Shown here in pieces: positions 14,491-22,674 of a stretch of 41,075 nucleotides of DNA. Position 1 is the first letter of the stretch. Each line of letters opens with the position of its first letter. The DNA is from Thalassolituus sp. UBA674. Lineage in GTDB: Bacteria > Pseudomonadota > Gammaproteobacteria > Pseudomonadales > Oceanobacteraceae. The position numbers and the translations under genes were made by a program. The notes beneath the pieces were generated by a model that saw only the letters and a list, made by a program, of their open reading frames with translations, made no database searches and was not told the origin of the DNA. The stretch spans positions 23,341-64,415 of the forward strand of contig DBNK01000019.1 in the NCBI GenBank assembly GCA_002298335.1, in the 5' to 3' direction.

Positions 14491-16644
14491 ATGAAGTACC
14501 TGAAACCGGTCACTGCCAGCGTTTCGCTGAGCAGTGCACTGCTGCTGACCCCGGTCTCCCTCACCGCTCAGGCGGAAGAAGCGGCAGGCACAGAGGTCGT
14601 GGAACTGGAGACCTTCTCCGTACAGGCCGAATATGTGGTCAACGAGCGTCTGGACACGGCCACCGGTCTGGGGCTGACCCTGATGGAAACCCCACAGTCG
14701 GTCAGCATTCTCACCGCAGGCCAGATTCAGGATCAGAACCTGCGCTCCCTGACCGATGTGGTTAACAACGCCGCCGGTATTTCTTCAAAAGCCTTCGACA
14801 GCTCGCGCAACGCCTTCTCGGCCCGCGGCTTTGATGTCACCAACTATCAGATCGACGGCATCCCGGTCACCTGGGATGGCGGCTCCAGTGCCGGTGAAAC
14901 CCAGACCGACACGGCCCTGTACGAGCGCATTGAAATTGTCCGGGGAGCCACGGGTCTGCTGACCGGTGCAGGCCACCCTTCCGCCTCGATCAATCTGGTA
15001 CGTAAGCACGCCGACAGCAAAGAGCTGAGCGGATATGTCTCTGCCTCCAGCGGCCGTTGGGACACCCGCAGCATCACCGCCGATGTGGGCAGTGGCCTGA
15101 ACTCAGACGGCAGTATCCGCGGCCGTTTTGTCACCTCGTACGAAGACGGTGAATCCTACGTCGATTACGCCGCTAATGAAAAATCCGTGTTCTACGGCGT
15201 GGTGGATGCTGACCTCGGTGACAACACGACCATCAGTCTTGGTGCCAGTTATCAGGACAACAAGCCGACGGCATCCCAGTGGGGTGGGCTGCCCATTTTC
15301 TTCAGTGACGGCAGCCTGACAGACTGGGACCGTTCCCAAACCGTCGGTGCAGACTGGACCTACTGGGCCACCGACCACACCACCCTGTTTGCCAATCTGG
15401 AGCACTATTTTGCGGAGGGCTGGCAGCTGAAGCTGAACGCCAACAAAACAGAAAGTACGTCCGACATGCGCCTGCTCTACCTGTATGGCGCACCAGATCC
15501 GGTGACCGGTGAAGGCATGGGCGCATCACCGGCGCGCTTCGACAACCGCCGCACCCAGTATGACGTCGGAGCCCGACTGAGTGGCTGGTTCGGTCTGTTT
15601 GGCCGTCAGCATGAAGTCGTCCTCGGGGCCACCCGCAGCATTCAGGACTTCGACTACTACAACTGGACTGCTGACAGCACAGCGCCGGTGGGTAACTTCT
15701 TTGACTGGGATGGCTCGCACCCGCAGCCGCAATGGAGCAATCACTACCGCTTCAGTGATCAGATCACCATTCAGACCGGCTACTTTGCAGCCACCCGTCT
15801 GTCAGTCAGCGACGAACTGAAAGTGGTTCTGGGCTCCCGGGTTTCTGACTGGGAACGAACCGGTCAGAACTACGGGACAGAAATGGATTATTCAGAAAGT
15901 GGCGTGGTCACCCCGTACGCCGGTGTGCTCTATGACCTGACCAGTCAGCACACTCTGTACGCCAGTTACACTGAGATTTTCCAACCACAGAACTACCAGG
16001 ACCGTAACGGTGAGTACCTGGATCCGGTGACCGGCAAGAACTACGAACTGGGCCTGAAGAGCCGCTTCTTTGATGACAATCTGCACGCCACAGCCACACT
16101 GTTCCGGACGCAGGAAGATGATGTCGCCATCGATGATCCGGACTTTGTACCTGACCCGGAGTCCAACCAGCTGGCTGCGTACATAGCCGCTGATGGTGTT
16201 GTGACCGAAGGCTACGAACTGGAGCTGGTCGGCGACCTCAGTGAGCAGTGGCAGATCAGTGCCAGCTACACCCGCTTTGAAGCAACTCAGGACGACACCG
16301 ACGGTTCATTAAACACGGTGAATACCCGCTTTCCGGGCGAGCTGCTGCGCCTGTTCACCACGTACCGGTGGGACAGGCTGACACTGGGGGGTGGCGTCAA
16401 CTGGGAGGGCCGCAGCTACACCGAGGTGACCAACACAGGCACCGGAGAACCGGCCACGGTCGAGCAGGAAGCCTACGCCCTGGTGAACGTCATGGCCCGC
16501 TACCGCTTTGATGAACGTCTGTCTGCCCAGCTGAACGTGGATAACCTGTTTGACGAGACCTATTACAGCCAGATCGGGTTTTACACACAGCTGGCGTACG
16601 GCGAACCACGCAATGTTACGGCAACACTGAAATATCAGTTCTGA
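14491..16644 (+). CDS. TonB-dependent siderophore receptor 2 (FhuE/FpvA type)
   Basis: A 717-residue outer-membrane receptor. The signal peptide ends at SLTAQAEE. The plug has METPQSVSILTAGQIQDQNL, then AFSARGFDVTNYQIDGIPV, then YERIEIVRGATGLLTGAGHP, the pattern of the FhuE/FpvA/pyoverdine-hydroxamate group. The barrel closes with LNVDNLFDETYY and the terminal ATLKYQF. The substrate is unknown. The start at 14491 is favoured over ATG 14449 because the signal peptide begins there. It has its own Fur-like box, so it may be transcribed separately from the three-gene operon upstream. A terminator follows at 16662. Confidence 0.93.
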   Translation: MKYLKPVTASVSLSSALLLTPVSLTAQAEEAAGTEVVELETFSVQAEYVVNERLDTATGLGLTLMETPQSVSILTAGQIQDQNLRSLTDVVNNAAGISSKAFDSSRNAFSARGFDVTNYQIDGIPVTWDGGSSAGETQTDTALYERIEIVRGATGLLTGAGHPSASINLVRKHADSKELSGYVSASSGRWDTRSITADVGSGLNSDGSIRGRFVTSYEDGESYVDYAANEKSVFYGVVDADLGDNTTISLGASYQDNKPTASQWGGLPIFFSDGSLTDWDRSQTVGADWTYWATDHTTLFANLEHYFAEGWQLKLNANKTESTSDMRLLYLYGAPDPVTGEGMGASPARFDNRRTQYDVGARLSGWFGLFGRQHEVVLGATRSIQDFDYYNWTADSTAPVGNFFDWDGSHPQPQWSNHYRFSDQITIQTGYFAATRLSVSDELKVVLGSRVSDWERTGQNYGTEMDYSESGVVTPYAGVLYDLTSQHTLYASYTEIFQPQNYQDRNGEYLDPVTGKNYELGLKSRFFDDNLHATATLFRTQEDDVAIDDPDFVPDPESNQLAAYIAADGVVTEGYELELVGDLSEQWQISASYTRFEATQDDTDGSLNTVNTRFPGELLRLFTTYRWDRLTLGGGVNWEGRSYTEVTNTGTGEPATVEQEAYALVNVMARYRFDERLSAQLNVDNLFDETYYSQIGFYTQLAYGEPRNVTATLKYQF

Positions 16645-16661
16645 ACCAGCACGCAGCCAAT

Positions 16662-16700
16662 AAAAAAGCCCGGTCCCTGTAAAAGGTTCCGGGCTTTTTT
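16662..16700. terminator. Bidirectional rho-independent terminator
   Basis: The stem AAAAAAGCCCGG (16662-16673) and CCGGGCTTTTTT (16689-16700) gives a GC-rich core with T runs on both strands. It serves receptor 2 from the left and the convergent metallo-beta-lactamase-fold gene from the right. Confidence 0.9.
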
Positions 16701-16718
16701 ATGCATCAGGCACAGCCG

Positions 16719-17645
16719 TCAGATGGTCGGGTAAATAATGCCCAGCCATTGTTCGGCGGTGAAGATTCCTCCACCCCACTTCTTATCAAAGGCTTTGGTT
16801 GGCTGCGCCGCAATCACCTCATCCAGCGTCTTGCCCTGCGATTTCATGCTTTTCACCTCGCGGTAAACCGTCTGGAGCATATCCCGGTATTCGGTCAGCT
16901 GGGCTTTATTCCCCAACGGGCCATGCCCCGGAATCACCACCGTCTCATCATCAATGCGGTTCAGAATTTCGTTCACTCCGCTGATAACACCGGCGAGGCT
17001 ACCCTGGCTGTCAGGGTCGAGGAAGGGATAGAAACCGTTAAAGAACAGATCTCCGGTATGTACCACATTGGCTTCGGTAAACAGCACATAACTGTCGCTG
17101 TCGGTGTGGGCCATGCCCACATGATCGGCTTCAACGGTCTGCCCGTTCCAGTGGAAGGTAATGGTGTCGTTGAAGGTAATCACCGGCAGTGCCGCCTCAG
17201 GCTGCGGGCCGGATTTCATGTTGAAGGCTTTGACAAACTGGTCTGAGGTCAGACGCTTGCGCACATTATCGTGGGCCACAATGATGGTGCCTTTTTCACC
17301 CATCGCTTCGTTGCCACCGGTATGGTCACCATGCCAGTGCGTGTTCAGCAGGAATTTGGGCTGACTGCCCCCCAGCCCGGTAATGGCTGCGAGAATTTTG
17401 TCGTGCAGCGGAGCAAACTGATCATCAATGAGGAAGGTGCCGTCCTCTCCGATACTGACCGCCATATTGCCGCCCTGTCCGGTCAGCATCCAGATGCCAT
17501 CGGCCACTTCCGTGCTGCTGATGGTCACCTTAGCCATAGGGTCACCGTGTGCGTCTCCGTGCTCCCCGGCACCCGCTGTGAAAGAGGCGCCCAAAAGACT
17601 TCCGGTGAGCAGCAGTGTGGTGAAAGGTGTTGCATACGTTTTCAT
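16719..17645 (-). CDS. Exported metallo-beta-lactamase-fold hydrolase
   Basis: A 308-residue protein with a signal peptide (residues 1-26) and a complete MBL zinc site: NTHWHGDHTGG (His103, His105, Asp107, His108), the later His in HVGMAHTDSD, Asp in VVHTGDLFFN and His in VVIPGHGP. Two zinc ions are expected. The layout resembles periplasmic MBL-fold hydrolases of the QQ-relay or SoxH type rather than drug-resistance beta-lactamases; the substrate is unknown. The frame extends to 17675, but the signal peptide and an upstream AGGA favour 17645. It follows the SDR gene by 95 bp on the same strand. Confidence 0.88.
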   Translation of the reverse strand: MKTYATPFTTLLLTGSLLGASFTAGAGEHGDAHGDPMAKVTISSTEVADGIWMLTGQGGNMAVSIGEDGTFLIDDQFAPLHDKILAAITGLGGSQPKFLLNTHWHGDHTGGNEAMGEKGTIIVAHDNVRKRLTSDQFVKAFNMKSGPQPEAALPVITFNDTITFHWNGQTVEADHVGMAHTDSDSYVLFTEANVVHTGDLFFNGFYPFLDPDSQGSLAGVISGVNEILNRIDDETVVIPGHGPLGNKAQLTEYRDMLQTVYREVKSMKSQGKTLDEVIAAQPTKAFDKKWGGGIFTAEQWLGIIYPTI

Positions 17646-17740
17646 ACGAAATCCTGTTCTGTTGTAAGCCGCCATAGTTCTATACCAATGCTACCGCCAT
17701 CACAAGGCAATGACGGTAACACTCTGCATCCGCGATCGTG

Positions 17741-18535
17741 TCAGCCGATGCTGTCGACAACTCCGCCTTCAACCCGCAGAGCCGCTCCCGTCGTCGCCGA
17801 GGACAGTGGTGACGCGACATAAACCACCATGTTGGCAACCTCTTCCACCTCGGCCATACGCTGAATAATGGAGGACGGCCGGGCCGACATAACAAACTCA
17901 CGTCCTACTTCATCAAGACTCTTACCGGTGCCCTCGGCAGCAGCCATCAGCATTCCGGAGGCACCGTCCGATTTGGTTGGCCCTGGCAGGACCGCATTCA
18001 CCGTCACTCCGGTACCCGCCATGCGTTTTGCCAGTCCACGGGCAATGGAGAGGTTGGCGGTTTTACTGAAGCCATAATGAATCATATCGGCCGGGATATT
18101 CAGGGCAGACTCTGATGAAATGAAGATAACGCGGCCCCAGCCTTTGCGCTCCATACCCGGCAGGTAAGCCCGCGAAAGACGCACCCCAGACATCACATTT
18201 ACTTCGTAATAGGTGTCCCAGGTTTCATCGCTGGTCTCAAAGAAATCCTGCGGACCATAAATTCCGGCATTATTAATCAGGATATCGGCCTCAGGAACGG
18301 CAGAGACCAGTGACGCGCAGCCCTCTGCACTGCCAAGATCAGCAACTACGCCGCTCAGGTTGGCGCCCGGTACCACTGTGCGGATATGTTCCAGCGCCTG
18401 ATTGATGGCAGCATCACTGCGGCCATTAACCACCACCTCAGCACCGGCTTCAGCCAGCCCGGTGGCGATCGCCAGACCAATACCTTTGCTGGAACCTGTG
18501 ACCAGCGCTTTCTTACCTGTCAGATCAATCTTCAT
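17741..18535 (-). CDS. Short-chain dehydrogenase/reductase
   Basis: A 264-residue classical SDR. The NAD(P)-binding motif TGSSKGIG is at residues 13-20 and NNAG at 88-91. The catalytic Ser141-Tyr154-Lys158 set is in FISSESALNIPADMIHYGFS followed by KTA. The substrate is unknown; the proportions fit 3-oxoacyl or alcohol SDRs. The ATG at 18535 is preferred over the ATG at 18541 because GGGGA is then correctly spaced (6 nt). It lies downstream of ygiQ on the same strand, with an AT-rich stem-loop (18553-18592) between them. Confidence 0.9.
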   Translation of the reverse strand: MKIDLTGKKALVTGSSKGIGLAIATGLAEAGAEVVVNGRSDAAINQALEHIRTVVPGANLSGVVADLGSAEGCASLVSAVPEADILINNAGIYGPQDFFETSDETWDTYYEVNVMSGVRLSRAYLPGMERKGWGRVIFISSESALNIPADMIHYGFSKTANLSIARGLAKRMAGTGVTVNAVLPGPTKSDGASGMLMAAAEGTGKSLDEVGREFVMSARPSSIIQRMAEVEEVANMVVYVASPLSSATTGAALRVEGGVVDSIG

Positions 18536-18629
18536 GAACATTCCCCAATCAACGAATAAAAACGTCAGACCAAAGGACGACGCTTTTATTCGTGCTGTTC
18601 ACTGAACAGACTGTTGGGAAATGTGAGGG

Positions 18630-20807
18630 TCAGCGGCGGCGCGCCGGACCTTTGCGGGCGTTACCACGCTTAAGCCCGGTGTTCGGACGTGGCGTGTAAT
18701 TGCGGCCACCGTTATTGGACGAGGGCTCTTCTGCCGGGACCAGCGCATTTTTACCGGAACCGATCAGGTCCTGACGGCCGATGCGCACCAGCTCTTCACG
18801 CAGTGATGGCCAGTTTTTCGGATCGTGATAACGCAGAAAGGCCTTGTGCAGACGGCGCTCATTCAGGTCACGCGGAATGTGCATCTTCTCGCTCTTGTAG
18901 CTCATACGCTTGAGCGGGTTACGCTGCGAATGGTACATGGCGGTAGCCAGTGCCATCGGTGACGGATAAAACGTCTGCACCTGATCCACGCGGAATTTAT
19001 TGCGCTTCAGCCACAGCGCCAGATTCATCATGTCGGTAGATTCTGTGCCCGGATGTGCGGCAATAAAGTACGGGATCAGGTACTGCTCTTTGCCCGCTTC
19101 TTTCGAGAACTTATCAAACATGCGTTTGAAGTTGTCGTAGGTGCCCATGCCCGGCTTCATCATTTTGCTGAGCACGTTCATTTCGGTGTGCTCCGGCGCA
19201 ATCTTCAGATAACCACCGACATGGTGAGTCACCAGCTCACGCACATACTCCGGATCTTCCACCGCCAGGTCGTAACGCAGACCCGAGGCAATGGCGATGC
19301 GCTTCACGCCCGGAATCTGGCGCGCCGCCCGGTACAGTTCGGTCGTTGGTTTGTGGCTGGTTTCCAGATTCTTACAGATGCCCGGATACACGCACGACAG
19401 ACGGCGGCAGTTTTTGAGAATGGTTTCGCTCTTGCACTTAAGGAAGTACATGTTAGCGGTCGGGCCACCGAGGTCAGAGATGGTCCCGGTAAAGCCCGGC
19501 ACCTTGTCACGGATCTCTTCAATCTCTTTGATGATGGAATCCTGAGAGCGGCTCTGAATGATGCGGCCTTCGTGTTCGGTGATGGAGCAGAAGGTACAGC
19601 CGCCAAAGCAGCCGCGCATGATGTTCACCGAAAAGCGGATCATCTCATAGGCGGGAATCTTGGCATCGCCATAGCTCGGGTGTGGCACCCGCGCGTACGG
19701 GAAGCCGAATACCGAATCCATCTCGTCGGTTTCCAGCGGAATCGGTGGCGGATTGACCCAGATTTCCTGCGTGCCGTGCTTCTGCACCAGCGGACGCGCA
19801 TTGTACGGGTTGGCTTCCTGATGCAGTACGCGCGAGGCATGAGCATACAGTGCGCTGTCGTTACGTACCTTCTCAAACGACGGCAGACGGATCACAGTGC
19901 GTGCCGGGTCCAGATGCTCTTTACGCTGCAGCGGCATCGGCACAATCTTCACCGGCATGACATCTGGCTCGGCCTGAACAGGCTCGGCCTGAAGATGGTC
20001 GGCCTGCTCTTTCTCTTCTTTGGAAGAACAGCTCTCTCCATCGGTGTCCTTCATATCGTACGGATTCGGTATCTGATCAATCTGCCCGGGCCAGTCGATG
20101 CGGGTAGAGTCAATTTCCGTCCAGCCGGCAGGTGTGGCATCGCGCACGACAGTGGTCCCGCGCAGGTCGGTGAGATCCTCTACTTTGCGACCTTCGGCCA
20201 GAGCATGGGTCAGCTCGACAATAGCGCGCTCGGCGTTACCGTACAGCAGGATGTCCGCGCCGGAGTCGATCAGCACCGAACGACGCACCTGATCCGTCCA
20301 GTAATCGTATTGGGCGATACGGCGCAGCGACGCTTCAATCCCACCAATCACAATCGGCACATCTTTATAGACTTCGCGGCATTTCTGCGAATACACAATC
20401 ACGGCGCGGTCAGGCCGCTTACCCGGCTCACCGTGCGGGGTATAGGCATCATCCGAGCGCACTTTGAGGTCGGCGGTGTAACGATTGATGAGGGAATCCA
20501 TGTTCCCTGCGGTCACACCGAAATAGAAGTTCGGCTTGCCCAGCTTTCTGAAGTCATCCGGGTTGTTCCAGTCAGGCTGCGAAATGATGCCGACACGGAA
20601 GCCCTGTGACTCCAGCATGCGCCCCATCACGGCCATACCAAAACTCGGGTGATCCACGTACGCGTCACCCGTCACCAGAATCACATCACAGGAATCCCAG
20701 CCGAGCTGATCCATCTCAGCCCGGGACATGGGCAGAAACGGCGCGGTACCGAAACATTCGGCCCAATACGGGTAATGAGAGAACAGATGAGAAGCAGGCT
20801 GATTCAT
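18630..20807 (-). CDS. ygiQ: YgiQ-type radical SAM protein
   Basis: A 725-residue radical SAM protein of the UPF0313/YgiQ family. The cluster-binding CxxxCxxC lies in MRGCFGGCTFCSI (Cys400, Cys404, Cys407), preceded by an N-terminal B12-binding-like domain (VILVTGDAYVDHPSFGMAVM). The C-terminal tail is basic (GLKRGNARKGPARRR). The function is not established. Residues about 252-282 form a charged insertion with a small QAEP-V-QAEP repeat. Family length and motifs are otherwise normal. The start at 20807 gives the standard YgiQ N-terminus (HYPYWAECFGTAPFLPMSRA). Confidence 0.93.
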   Translation of the reverse strand: MNQPASHLFSHYPYWAECFGTAPFLPMSRAEMDQLGWDSCDVILVTGDAYVDHPSFGMAVMGRMLESQGFRVGIISQPDWNNPDDFRKLGKPNFYFGVTAGNMDSLINRYTADLKVRSDDAYTPHGEPGKRPDRAVIVYSQKCREVYKDVPIVIGGIEASLRRIAQYDYWTDQVRRSVLIDSGADILLYGNAERAIVELTHALAEGRKVEDLTDLRGTTVVRDATPAGWTEIDSTRIDWPGQIDQIPNPYDMKDTDGESCSSKEEKEQADHLQAEPVQAEPDVMPVKIVPMPLQRKEHLDPARTVIRLPSFEKVRNDSALYAHASRVLHQEANPYNARPLVQKHGTQEIWVNPPPIPLETDEMDSVFGFPYARVPHPSYGDAKIPAYEMIRFSVNIMRGCFGGCTFCSITEHEGRIIQSRSQDSIIKEIEEIRDKVPGFTGTISDLGGPTANMYFLKCKSETILKNCRRLSCVYPGICKNLETSHKPTTELYRAARQIPGVKRIAIASGLRYDLAVEDPEYVRELVTHHVGGYLKIAPEHTEMNVLSKMMKPGMGTYDNFKRMFDKFSKEAGKEQYLIPYFIAAHPGTESTDMMNLALWLKRNKFRVDQVQTFYPSPMALATAMYHSQRNPLKRMSYKSEKMHIPRDLNERRLHKAFLRYHDPKNWPSLREELVRIGRQDLIGSGKNALVPAEEPSSNNGGRNYTPRPNTGLKRGNARKGPARRR

Positions 20808-21087
20808 ACAAACGGATATCTGAGTGGCAAGGTCGGATATTGTCTCAGAATCACCGGAGGCACAAAAGGGCTATACGCCTGCAGCAGGACGATGAATGTT
20901 CATTTTATGTTCACATTTTGTGCACCACCACAATACGGGCCAGCATAACCGCACCAAAAGTGCGCCATCCAATATTCTGCCCGTCCCGGAATGCAGTCAC
21001 GAAAGTCAGCCACCGGAAACCGAAAATCCCAATAAAATCAGTATGCAGAATGCCGGTTAACGCGTTTTAAAACGGCTTTCTGAAAAA
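20808..21087. other. Regulatory intergenic region upstream of the nitrate operon
   Basis: About 280 bp without a gene, between divergent ygiQ and the nitrate operon. It contains NtrC-like half-sites: TGCACCA (20931-20937) and the palindrome GCAC-CAAAA-GTGC (20951-20963). Neither has the canonical TGCAC-N7-GTGCA spacing. Enhancer sites for a sigma54 activator are expected here, so these are candidates only. Confidence 0.4.
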
Positions 21088-21104
21088 CTGGCACGTTGGT
21101 TGCG
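21088..21104 (+). promoter_or_regulatory. sigma54 (RpoN) promoter of the nitrate operon
   Basis: CTGGCACGTTGGTTGCG fits the -24/-12 consensus (YTGGCACGNNNNTTGCW) at all but the last base. GG (21090-21091) and GC (21102-21103) are separated by exactly 10 nt. The predicted start of transcription is near 21115. Nitrogen control through NtrC is the known pattern for such operons. Confidence 0.85.
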
Positions 21105-21116
21105 TTAGAGAAAACA

Positions 21117-21173
21117 GGATTTCAACGGCGAAGTCCGCAATTTATACATACTGAATACAAGCAAAGGCGCTTG
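21117..21173 (+). promoter_or_regulatory. ANTAR-type two-hairpin antitermination leader (NasT/NasR target)
   Basis: Hairpin P1 is GGATTTC-[AACGGC]-GAAGTCC (21117-21136; 7 bp, one G-U). Hairpin P2 is CAAGC-[AAAGGC]-GCTTG (21158-21173; 5 bp). Both loops are six bases with A at position 1 and G at position 4, the signature bound by ANTAR antiterminators such as NasR and NasT. The P2 loop and 3' arm (21163-21173) are part of the 5' arm of the terminator that follows, so the two structures exclude each other. The nasT/nasS or nasR gene is not in this window. Confidence 0.8.
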
Positions 21174-21208
21174 AACGAACTTTTATTTCGTTCAGGCGCT
21201 TTTTTTTT
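21163..21208 (+). terminator. Conditional leader terminator before nrtA
   Basis: The arms 21163-21179 and 21187-21203 pair over about 17 bp (two G-U) around a 7-nt loop, and the T tract runs from 21200 to 21208. The stem is strong and lies inside the 5' leader, 25 bp before the nrtA start. That position indicates attenuation rather than the end of an upstream gene. Confidence 0.88.
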
Positions 21209-21233
21209 GCTTCAGAAAAGAGGATTAACAACC

Positions 21234-22622
21234 ATGCTGGTAGCGAATATGAAAAAGGTGCGAGACGCGCTGATTCTCGGTGCACTGGGTGTGACAGCCA
21301 TTGTCACCGCCATCACTGCATCATCTGTGAATGCAGAAGAATACGCAGAAAAGGAAGAACTGAAATTCGGCTTTATCAAGCTGACCGACATGGCCCCTCT
21401 GGCTGTGGCTTATGAAAAAGGCTACTTCGAAGATGAAGGCCTGTACGTCACTCTGGAAGCGCAGGCCAACTGGAAAGTACTGCTCGACCGCGTGATCGAC
21501 GGTCAGCTGGACGGCGCGCACATGCTGGCCGGTCAGCCTCTGGGTGCCACCATTGGTTTTGGTACTCAGGCTCACATCATCACTGCCTTCAGCATGGACC
21601 TGAACGGTAACGGCATCACCGTTTCCAACGACATCTGGGAACAGATGAAAGAATACATCCCGATGGATGGCGGCAAGCCGGTTCACCCGATTAAAGCCGA
21701 TTACCTGAAGCCGGTTATTGAAAAATACAAAGCCGCTGGTAAGCCATTCAACATGGGTATGGTTTTCCCGGTTTCTACCCACAACTATGAACTGCGTTAC
21801 TGGCTGGCCGCCGGTGGTATCAACCCGGGTTATTACGCTCCGGAAAAAGGCGATACCTCAGGCCAGGTACAGGCTGACGCTCTGCTGTCTGTAACCCCAC
21901 CGCCACAAATGCCAGCCACTCTGGAAGCCGGCACCATTTACGGTTACTGCGTGGGTGAACCCTGGAACCAGCAGGCTGTATTTAAAGGCATTGGTGTACC
22001 GGTTATCACTGACTACGAAATCTGGAAAAACAACCCGGAAAAAGTGTTCGGTGTGAGCAAAGAGTGGGCGGATAAATACCCGGTCACCCACAAAAAAGTA
22101 CTGAAAGCGATGATCCGTGCCGCTTACTGGCTGGATGAAAACAACAACGCCAACCGTCCTGAAGCGGTGAAAATTCTGTCCAAGCCTAACTATGTGGGTG
22201 CGGATTATGACGTTATCGCCAACTCCATGACCGGCACTTTCGAATACGAAAAAGGCGACAAGCGTGACGTTCCGGATTTCAACGTGTTCTTCCGTTACAA
22301 CGCAACCTACCCCTACTACTCCGATGCGATCTGGTACCTGACTCAGATGCGCCGCTGGGGCCAGATTGCCGAAGAGAAATCTGACAACTGGTACATGGAA
22401 ACCGCCAAAAAAGTTTACCGTCCTGACCTGTACGCAGAAGCTGCAAAAGAGCTGATCGCTGAAGGTACGATGAAAGCCGATATGTTCCCTGACTTTGCAA
22501 CCGAAACCGGCTTCAAACCAGAACAGACCGAATTCATCGACGGCGTAACTTACGACGGCAGCAAACCGAACGAATACCTGAACAAATTCAGCATTGGTCT
22601 GAAAGGTTCAGACAAGATCTGA
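21234..22622 (+). CDS. nrtA: Nitrate/nitrite ABC transporter substrate-binding protein
   Basis: A 462-residue NrtA/CmpA-family protein. An N-terminal signal segment (ALILGALGVTAIVTAITASS, then VNA) precedes the binding domain: LKFGFIKLTDMAPLAVAYEK, VLLDRVIDGQLDGAHMLAGQ, GMVFPVSTHNYELRYWLAAG and VGEPWNQQAV, all NrtA hallmarks. It binds nitrate or nitrite in the periplasm and delivers it to NrtB. GAGGATT before the ATG at 21234 gives the ribosome site; the longer frame from 21096 would read through the terminator and is rejected. Codon use is strongly biased to favoured codons, consistent with high expression. It is the first gene of nrtABC plus porin. Confidence 0.93.
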   Translation: MLVANMKKVRDALILGALGVTAIVTAITASSVNAEEYAEKEELKFGFIKLTDMAPLAVAYEKGYFEDEGLYVTLEAQANWKVLLDRVIDGQLDGAHMLAGQPLGATIGFGTQAHIITAFSMDLNGNGITVSNDIWEQMKEYIPMDGGKPVHPIKADYLKPVIEKYKAAGKPFNMGMVFPVSTHNYELRYWLAAGGINPGYYAPEKGDTSGQVQADALLSVTPPPQMPATLEAGTIYGYCVGEPWNQQAVFKGIGVPVITDYEIWKNNPEKVFGVSKEWADKYPVTHKKVLKAMIRAAYWLDENNNANRPEAVKILSKPNYVGADYDVIANSMTGTFEYEKGDKRDVPDFNVFFRYNATYPYYSDAIWYLTQMRRWGQIAEEKSDNWYMETAKKVYRPDLYAEAAKELIAEGTMKADMFPDFATETGFKPEQTEFIDGVTYDGSKPNEYLNKFSIGLKGSDKI

Positions 22623-22674
22623 CACTGAACCCGCGGGGGAATAATTCCCCCGCACGTTCCCGGAGATAACCACT

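Noticed and set aside
19053..20609. Plus-strand open frame of 518 codons inside ygiQ
   Set aside because: A long antisense frame produced by the codon bias of ygiQ. No start context and no family resemblance.
20931..20963. NtrC enhancer sites upstream of the nitrate operon
   Set aside because: Half-sites are present, but neither has the TGCAC-N7-GTGCA arrangement. Recorded only as candidates in the intergenic entry.
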